64,000 nt of DNA from Capsicum annuum (taxonomy: Eukaryota > Streptophyta > Magnoliopsida > Solanales > Solanaceae), in contig NC_061116.1 of NCBI RefSeq assembly GCF_002878395.1, positions 126,766,433-126,830,432 of the forward strand, given 5' to 3'. Positions 56,401 through 64,000 of this stretch are shown here, piece by piece. Below the pieces are notes generated by a model. The model ran no database searches. It had not been told where the DNA came from and saw nothing but the letters and a program-made list of their open reading frames with translations. The stretch's first letter is position 1; each line of letters starts with the position of its first letter. The position numbers and the translations under genes are program-made.

Positions 56401-58896
56401 TGTAATACCCCATACTTTTACCTAGCATTTATTTTCCCCGAAGATATGAAAGACATGCATTAAAGATGAATACACTTTTATACATGTGGTATTTTCAAGA
56501 TTTCCACTATTTATTTTGTGTAAAATTCAATAAGCTTTGCATCGATACCAAATTCGCCTAAATCCGACAACTGGGTAAGAAGTTAGGACGATTTAAAGTT
56601 TCAGTCATAAAACACTGTCATCTCAGTCAGTGGCGCATTGCACCATAGGTCAAAATGACAATTGTCAATTTCTTGTAATACTCCGCAATTTCACCACATC
56701 GCAAAGTGCTCCCAAATCCCAATTGTCAAAATCTAGCAAAGTTCTGCGATGACATTGCATCACACCATCAGTCCAGTTCCCAGTGTGTAATTTGAAGTGA
56801 CACAGCGCAATAGCACCGCATCACGCCAGGGGTCTAGGTTGGGAAATTTTTCACAAAATTTTAAAAACGTGTCCAAGTTTAAATGGATCTTTTTCCATAA
56901 TTTTAGTTCAGTCTTAAACACAAAATTTAACCCTACATGACATAAGCATATCATTATTCACTGTATTTTTCCCCAATTTCTTCATACACTCTAAAAGCGA
57001 AGAAACGCTAATTTTAAAAATTTAAGGGCAAGGATCAAAAATATCTTCGAGGATCTTTACGTAGTTACATTTTAAGGTATGTCAAGTGTTCATTCATGGG
57101 TCTATTTCACTCATGAAGCTCAAGAATCTCTTTTAAAAATCCAAAATTTTAATATTTATCAATGTTCATTATTTGATTGAATTAAAAATTGATGTTCATG
57201 TTGTTGGTTGGTTTTGTTCCATGTTATAGACTATTTATTTTCCAGAATTGTTTCTAAATGTTATGATTGAAGCGATATTCATGATAAACCCTTCAATTTA
57301 CAAGTTGGTTTATGTATCCATGATTATTAGATGTGTTGATAATTGTATAAACAAAGCATGCTCCCCATATATTTTATTAAATTCCTATGTGAAGGAAAAG
57401 TGCCATATTAGTATGATAATATGACATCCTAATTTATGTACAAGTTATGTATGTCAAGTGTTTGATGAAATTTCTTAGACAATGGATTATGTATTGTTGA
57501 TGTCGGTCCTATATTCAAGAACGTTATGCTTTGTCAGTTTTCTTCTATCGAGTCCTGAGGGTACATGTACCCGAAAAATATAGTTGTGTGCCTAGAGTAA
57601 GTGACATGTTTCACGATATCCTCAGTCAGGCCATGATCCGTTGAACTAGTCAGTTATGTGACTCAAGAAAGCTTAGTAATTCAGTAATCTCAATAGTATT
57701 CTATCAGTTAATGGAACTCCATTAATTCAGTCTGGTCCAGTTCAGTTAATCATGTTTAGTGTGTATTCATATAGGAGTAGGAATTAGCACTGAGAGAACC
57801 CAAGGATGGGAACATACACTGTCAGATGAGGGTATGATTCTTAGAAGTCATTATTGTATTCTAGAACTATGTAGCCAACATAGGTTGAGACATCAACACT
57901 GATAGATAAGGGTTAATGAGGTGGATAAACACTGTCAGATCAGGGTCCCACCATTCTCTTTTGGGGACACTGTCAGATGAGGGCCACTCATAGCTTGTCT
58001 TTACCGGTGGCGCAGTATTGATACCCTTCCAATTGGGGTTACAGATTGGACCTTAACTTATTTATAAAGCGTTATTTGGGGCATGTTGATTAGATGACTA
58101 CTTCCCACAGTCTTAGTCTCAGATTCAGTAAAAGAACTCAGATAGTTCTACAGCATTCAGGACTGTAAGATTCAGTCAACTCCGAATAGTACGGAACTCA
58201 GCTAGTTCTATCAAAACCTTAATTGTTAGATACAGTCTCTCAGTGTCAGTTATTTCAGTTATACAATTATTAGTATCTCACGCTAACAGTACTCAAGTTC
58301 AGTAATCATGTTATCATGAACTCAGTTACAGTTATTCTGTATTCATACATGCATTCTCACGTTCATATTATATAGTCAGTTAGTTCAGTTTATGCATATG
58401 TACCCTCTGCATTCATACTACCTCACATGCATACTAGTACATTCAATCGTATAGACGCATTTGTGCTATGGTATTTTATACCATAGGTTCTAAAGCACGA
58501 GCTCCAGAGCATCAGTAGCCACCAGATTTAGTAGTGAGTTCTCATTATTCAAGGATGATATTATTAGTTATGTCATTATCTTCATTAGCTTTCAGTAGAT
58601 GGAGTTAGTTTGGGACATGTCCCATCAACTCCTTATTAAGACAATTAGAGGCTTTTCAGACTACCATGTTCAGATAGTTATTTTAGTTGTTCTGGATGTT
58701 TCATATCCCATCCAAATGTTATGTTATATCAGTTATGTTATAGTTTTTAACCTTATGTCCTTTCAGCCTTTATTTCTACATTTATACAATATATTATGCA
58801 GTGTTCAGGTACAGATATCAGTCATGGGTTAGCTTGTGGTCCTTCGGAGTCATGAGCACTGTGTAGCATTCCGGGTAACCGATTCGGGGCATTGCA
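56401..58896 (+). mobile_element. Element B 3' LTR
   Basis: It starts TGTAATACCCCATACTTT, the only fully canonical start in the window, and ends GGGGCATTGCA. All 5' LTR landmarks are present. Both LTRs have 'tggcgca' style text near 48989 and 56629 in a variable zone. Confidence 0.88.
57816..57982 (+). repeat. Four ACACTGTCAGATGAGGG units in element B 3' LTR
   Basis: Units at about 57816, 57896, 57928 and 57967, matching those in the 5' LTR at 50175-50350. Confidence 0.82.
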
Positions 58897-60199
58897 ACTG
58901 CACATCCTACTTTAAAGCCCAATTAAAACATTCATTACACATATACACAACCATTAATGCAATAATTTTACTAAGGAACTTTGTTCATATCGTCATACCA
59001 ACATCACTTGCATACCATAATCTTTACTATTTGACTGTGGGACTCGAACCCATTATTTATAAAAAAATAATTAAGTCAATTAAAAATTTAGGGACTCAAA
59101 CGCTTTTAGCCAATTAAACAACTAAGTTTACCTTTTAAATCATTACATGGCAAACAATGCCTTCAAAAAATTGTTTAGCAACTATTCATTAGGTCAATAC
59201 CTTAGTTCAAATCACATTTCAATTCAATTTATGATCATCAACACCTTTAAGAAATCATTCATCCATCATTGATACTCTCATTCCAAGCATTAGAGCAAAA
59301 CTCATCATGTGAATAGTTTGTTCTCTTAGACATTTTCAAAAACACATTGAGGGCATACCTTTACAAATACTAAAACCAAAGTAAAAACCATCAAGTTTAG
59401 GTTTTACCATGAACACATTGTTAAATCACAATTATCGAGAACCCAGATATGGAAAGCCATTATTAAAACATGTATAAAAAGAATTAAAACTCTGAGTAAA
59501 TAATACCAAACACGTGATATTTGAGAACTAACAATGAGGGAAGAGTCACATGCCATATTCAAGAAGATTCACGGAAAGAACTTGACAATTGAGCCTTTAC
59601 ATAAACACCTTGGAGAAATTCTAGCCCAATCTTCAAGAGAGTGTTTAAAGCAAGTTTTTGGAGTGATTTTATCTTCCAAAGTGTGTTAGAGGCCATAATG
59701 TGTTTTAAGATTTGCGGTATTAAGAGTTTTGTGGGTTGGAATTGTCTAAAATTTCCACAGCTTAAAAGATAAAAAAGGAGTGTAGTAGGGTAAGACCCCG
59801 CCCTTCCCCCAACTTGTACACCAATCATACGAGTTGTACACATTACTCAAACCCTAGATAGAATGTTCAACTTTAATTCTGTCCAACATATGAGTTCATG
59901 GTCTAACTCATACCCAATCATACAATTGGTGCCCATAAATAGTACCCTAGGTAGAATCAAATCGTCTAGGCTAGAAATATGAAATCATACGGTTTGGCAC
60001 TATACTTCTCGTACACTAAAATACGATTAGTTTGATGGCCACTTATACCTTTGAAAAAAACCAACAAAACCCATATTTAGTATCATATGAAAAAGGACTC
60101 CAAACTGTTTCCACATCTACGACAAGTACCCTTAAGTTGTATGATGTCTAGAAGCTCAAACTCAAGAAATTTTCTAAGGGTCAAAACTATGGTGTTTCA
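58897..60199 (-). mobile_element. Element C 3' LTR, right part
   Basis: It continues from 48761 after element B: 'cccaattaaaacattc' at 58918 corresponds to 'cctaattaaaacattt' at 14446 in D. It contains a GGGACTC-AAC motif (59039, 59092; complement of the GTTAGAGTCCC units in E). The right edge at 60199 reads GGTGTTTCA, i.e. TGAAACACC on the minus strand, as in E. Confidence 0.72.
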
Positions 60200-60215
60200 A
60201 TTCTCCTCCACTTGG
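60200..60215 (-). other. Polypurine tract of element C
   Basis: The minus strand reads CCAAGTGGAGGAGAAT directly before TGAAACACC, very like element E's AAAGTGGGGGAGAAT. Confidence 0.8.
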
Positions 60216-60359
60216 ATCATTCATCCTCGAATGATGGGTAAGGACAAGAACAAGCATGACTTAACACAATAATACCAATCAAAATTTTCTTTAACAAGAT
60301 TATAAAACAAAGAAATAAACAAAGATTTTAATAACAACACATATCTCACGCATAAATTT
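60216..60359 (-). other. Element C 3' untranslated stretch
   Basis: Short non-coding stretch between chromodomain and purine tract; carries ATTCGAGGATGAATGATCC near 60216-60236. Confidence 0.5.
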
Positions 60360-60763
60360 TCACAATAGGGAACAAATGCGGATACTTAGTTCCTCAAAAG
60401 AACCTATACCGAAGCAACTTCCTCCATCTGCAACTAACTAACATAATGATCCAAGATCTCAATTGGGAATATCTCATAAGGTAAGAAATCTGAAATACCC
60501 AACCCTTCCAAAGGAATAACCTATGAAGGATTACCTATACCCTTTCTCAACATAAAGACAAAGAAGACCACATGAATAGAGATTAAACTAGAAGGAAACT
60601 CCAATTCATAAGAACCATTTTCAATCCACTTAAAGACCAAGTACGGGCCAAAATAACTGGGTCTGAGCTTCCCCTTCTTACCAAACCTCATTACTCTCTT
60701 CATGAGAGACACATTCAAGTAAACCCAATCTCTAACCTTAAACTCCAACTCCCTATGATTCAC
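60360..60763 (-). pseudogene. Element C GPY/F module and internally deleted chromodomain
   Basis: Minus-strand frame 60763-60521 holds LEFKVRDWVYLNVSLMKRVM, SYFGPYLVFKWIENGSYELE and SLISIHVVFFVFMLRK, a clean GPY/F module. The chromodomain then reads EILDHYVS, stop, LQMEEVASV, stop, VLLRN and directly TKYPHLFPI in the next frame, so some 15 codons between VLWRN and the KYPHLF end are missing. That removes the conserved E-x-TWE-x-E core. Confidence 0.72.
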
Positions 60764-60779
60764 GTTCGCATCGTACTTT

Positions 60780-61800
60780 TGGCAACTTTTAGCGGTTTTC
60801 TATCTACCACAAATCACCTTCACCTTCTCTAAGGCTTGGTGAAACAAATTAGGGCCAAACAACTAACCCTCACGAACCTCATAACACCTTATCAAAGAAT
60901 GACATTGCTTACCATTCATTGCCTTCAAAGGAGCCATACCAATGCTAAGGTGGTAACTATTAGTATAAGCAAATTCTATAAGAGGTAAATAGTCATCCCA
61001 ACTTGCAACATAGTTGATCTTGAAAGAAAGAAGCATGTCTTCCAATGTCTCAATAGTCCTCTCCACTTGTCCATCAAACTTTGGGTGGAAAGCAGTACTA
61101 AGGCACACCTTAGTTCCAAAACATTTCTAAATTGATCACGAAAAAAGAGATAAGTAAAGAGTACTATGATCCAAAATGATATAAATAGGAGCACCATGCA
61201 ACTTTACGATCTCTGTAGGATACAACTTAGCATATTTCTCTGTTGAATAGCTAGTCTGCATAAGTAGGAAGTCAGTGTGTTTGGTCATCCTATCTATAAT
61301 GACCAAAATTAAATCAAAGTGACTCTGAGACAGAGGAAGACGAATAAATAATCCATATTGATCACCTCCCACTTCTATTTGATCAACTCTATCTATTAGT
61401 ATAAACCTCCAGGTCTCATGAGCCCAACCTTCATATTTTGACATACCATACACCTCACCACATAGTTAGCTTCATCTCACTTAATATTATTCCACCAATA
61501 TAACTCATTAAGATCCCAATACATCTTCATAGAACCAGGATAAATACCATAATAAGATCCATGTTCTTCAGCCAAAATCTTTTCCCTCAATCCATTAATG
61601 TTGGGAGCACATAACCTGCCTTGGTACCTTAAGATAGTGTCTCAACCAATCACATAGTCAAAAACATTTTACTAATATACATTTTCTCTAATCTTCATCA
61701 AATCAGGATCCAACATTTATTTTTTCTTTATCTCAACAACAAGATACTACTATGATACATGATGCACAAATATACCACCATCTTTCGAATTTGTGAGACG
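60780..61800 (-). pseudogene. Element C integrase, broken
   Basis: Minus-strand pieces: FDLILVIIDRMTKHTDFLLM, STEKYAKLYPTEIVKLHGAP and IILDHS (61330-61170), then AFHPKFDGQVERTIETLEDM and WDDYLPLIEFAYTNSYHLSI (61090-60960). The second Asp and the catalytic Glu of DDE are kept; the first Asp region reads YGLFIRLP and has lost it. The zinc module around 61500-61620 is partly readable. At least three frame changes. Confidence 0.78.
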
Positions 61801-61879
61801 AACTCCAAGATTATCCAAATGGTGAATGTCCTTTATAAACTATCACTTATCCTCATCCATAAGATCTAGACTCCCCAGG

Positions 61880-62330
61880 GATAACCTGCTAAAAGAATCA
61901 ACAACTATATTAGCTTTACCTTGATGGTCATAGAGACTCACATCGTACTCCTTCAGCAATCCAAAGCACCTCCTTTGTTAAGATTTAACTTTTTATGAGT
62001 AAACATACATTGTAGGCTATTATGATAAAAAATATGTCAACAATAACACTACAAAGATAGTGATGACAAATTTTCAATGTAAATACCACAGCAAATAACT
62101 CTAAATTATGAGTAGGGTAGTTCTTCTCATGAAATTTATACTATCTAGAAGCATAAGCTACCACCCTACCATACTGCATTAACACACAACAAATCCCAAC
62201 ATAAGAAGTATCACAATACATGACGAAGCCATCATTACCCTCAGCAAGGTAAAAATAAGAGCTGAAGTCAATTTATCCTTTAAATTCTTAAAACTACCCT
62301 CACACGCATATAACAACAAGAACTTAACCT
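61880..62330 (-). pseudogene. Element C RNase H remnant
   Basis: The minus strand reads FVMYCDTSYVGICCVLMQ-like text near 62225-62170 and AYASR-x-YKFHEKNYPTHNLE near 62155-62095, and ends VSLYDHQGKANIVVDSFSR-like near 61945-61890. Several shifts prevent a single frame. Confidence 0.65.
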
Positions 62331-62344
62331 TCTTCGGGGTAAAC

Positions 62345-62635
62345 TTAGTCAATGGAGCATCTATAGTCGAAAAACTCTACATAAATCTCCTATAGTAGCT
62401 GTCTTAACCCTAAAAGCTCCAAATATTGGTTGGAGTTGCGTGTCTAGGGCACTTTTTAACCACTACAACCTTTTGTGGATCCACCATTATCCATTCACTA
62501 TAGATTACATGACCAAGAAATGTCTCAGCCTAATTTAACCTAAACTCACACTTAGGGAACTTTCCATACAAACGCTGATCCTTCAAGGTCTGTAACACAA
62601 CACAAAGATGGTCGACATGATTCACTAATAATGCT
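62345..62635 (-). pseudogene. Element C reverse transcriptase, C-terminal end only
   Basis: From 62635 the minus strand reads VNHVDHLCVVLQTLKDQRLY, GKFPKCEFRLN, stop, AETFLGHVIYSEW and VDPQKVVVVKKCPRHATP. This is the palm end and thumb of RT. The catalytic box and everything upstream are absent; homology stops at about 62635. Confidence 0.75.
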
Positions 62636-64000
62636 CAACTTACATGTCAATTTAAGTGTAAGTTAGTCATCATCAATATATTTACCCAACTTTAGAGTCA
62701 AGGTCGAATCCTCAAGGAAAAATATGAGTGGCAGTAAGGTTAATTAAAATAGTAGATACTATCTAAATTCAAACCAATGGTATAAAAAGATAACAATAGG
62801 GGAGTTAGGTATCTACACTAATATTACTTTTTGAGTTTTTCTAGAATAAATTCAGGGCTATGAATAATTATAGTTTTAAAAATTATTCATGGATCTTGAG
62901 ATTATATGTTACTAAGGGAATGACATGTGGGTGTTAATAATCAACATCAATTTATTTGATTTAATATGGGTATGCTCGATTGTATATTTTGATGATAGTC
63001 TTTAAACAAAACACAAAACTTTAACCTATTGATTCTTTCGAATACCTAATGGGCATGCTTAACATTAGGTAACCAAACCTTAATTTTGGTATCCCTATTT
63101 CTAGAATAATACCCATGGTGTAGTTAACTTCACAATCACCTTTATTTCTAAGATAGTGAACATTTAGCAAATTTTACACATAGTTTTCTATTATTGCTTT
63201 GGTCTCTACATCCCTCTTTCAAGAATGATGTGAATTCCTAAAGTTCAGCTAAAACCCTTCTTTTAAATATAGTCTTGAGCTTTCTAGAGATTGGAACTTT
63301 CACTTATCAAATCCATGTGGGTATTTTAGGCCTTCACCCATAAATGCCAACCAAGTTAGCATAGCAATGATAAAACCCATAAAAACAAACTACCAAATAG
63401 AGGCAAAAAATAATAACCCACACACACTTTAACCCCTATTCACATATAACCCTAAGAGTGAGTTGTAGCTACACATAAGATAAATAAATATAGATATACC
63501 TATAATCTCCATTGAAATTACCTGTTGAAGATTAAGTGAATATTTCTTAAAACTTTGCACTCCCACATATCAACACTGGAAGTAGGCTATTCCACCACTT
63601 ATAGGGTCTCCAATTTATTATTCACCAAAAATTTATACAATATATTCTTGTCTAGGTATGGAGGCTTTGAAATCAAGAGTTAAACCTGAAAAAATTAAGG
63701 TAGATAGAATAAGATGAATAATTCTAGGGTTTGAGTCTTTTTGTAAAAACTAAGATCAACCACATGCATTTTTAGATTTAACCTTGGGCTGAACTCTTCT
63801 TCTAAGCTGTGATTGTACCAACTTTGCCACGACTGCAACCTCTATGACCGCGATAGACTTATGCGACCATGGTTGATTGACCCGGCTTCACTACCACGAT
63901 CGAGGTCAGAAGACCGTAACTATGATAATTGAGGATCTTCTACTTTAGGTCTTGAACTACACAATCTTTCTTCCTTTTTGATCATTTTAAGCTCCGATCC
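62636..64000. other. Unassigned sequence at the right edge
   Basis: No coding stretch recognised. AT-rich, with a CG-richer zone of short imperfect palindromes near 63820-63920 (GACCGCGAT, GCGACCATGG, ACCACGATCGAGGTC) like the U3 zones of LTRs here. It may be another LTR or an untranslated leader. It truncates element C. Confidence 0.35.

Larger units (their letters stand above)
48762..58896 (+). mobile_element. Element B: complete but decayed Tekay-like Ty3/gypsy retrotransposon
   Basis: 10.1 kb with LTRs of 2476 and 2496 bp, primer site, gag to chromodomain and purine tract. ACTAC precedes and ACTGC follows the element, a 5 bp duplication with one change. The surrounding sequence reads continuously across the site as one LTR (element C) when compared with D at 14420-14460. 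Gag-pol has many stops, but fewer critical replacements than in A and E: the RT catalytic box is intact. Confidence 0.9.

Noticed and set aside
56097..56405. 102-codon plus-strand open frame before the 3' LTR of B
   Set aside because: It is made of short ATGCATTCATG-like repeats, follows the end of pol, runs into the polypurine tract and has no relatives in A or E.

Overview
This 64 kb window looks like plant nuclear heterochromatin. It is AT-rich, has no intact host gene, and is almost entirely layered transposable elements. The recognisable proteins are Ty3/gypsy polyproteins ending in integrase, a GPY/F module and a C-terminal chromodomain. With LTRs of 2.1-2.7 kb starting TGTAATACCCC-like or TGAAACACC-like and primer sites resembling TGGTATCAGAGC (initiator Met tRNA), they fit chromoviruses of the Tekay/Del type. 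A Solanaceae-like dicot is my guess from general style; the sequence does not prove it.

Layout, left to right. 1-1946: a minus-strand LTR of family A, cut by the window edge. 1947-4009: leader, primer site and LTR of a minus-strand element of a second family (G'). 4166-4378: a MITE flanked by TTA. 6084-7620, continuing at 13318: a degraded minus-strand LTR (L1), split by a CACTA element at 7621-13317. 13578-19813: element D (minus), LTRs of 2111 and 2113 bp around a 2.0 kb interior that lost gag to RT. 19814-20457 and 30767-31177: two parts of another minus-strand LTR (H), split by element E (plus, 20458-30766). 32444-32587 and 42985-44219: an L-type LTR split by element A (plus, 32588-42984; near-duplication ATATC/ATGTC). 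44220-47910: element G (plus, same family as G'), with a hAT-like insertion in its gag. 47911-48761 and 58897-60199: the LTR of element C (minus), split by element B (plus, 48762-58896; near-duplication ACTAC/ACTGC). C continues as pol to about 62635, where it is cut off. 62636-64000 is unassigned.

Every gag-pol is broken by stops and frameshifts, and LTR pairs are visibly diverged, so all copies look old. The nesting gives an order: L, H and C are older than the elements inside them. Much of 6-44 kb may be one ancient minus-strand element whose LTRs were split by CACTA, D and E on one side and by A on the other.

The most interesting item is the CACTA element. It has matching ends, subterminal repeats and no visible transposase, and it carries what look like exons, with introns kept, of a plant DHHC-type protein S-acyltransferase (10364-12149, minus), plus at least one more exon-like stretch of a gene I cannot name (9125-9338 and 9679-9759). 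That is the pattern of gene capture by a non-autonomous CACTA. Other points worth noting are a leader block shared by four otherwise different elements, a conserved box before the polypurine tract, a seven-unit tandem repeat of about 49 bp in element E, and internal repeat arrays in each LTR family.
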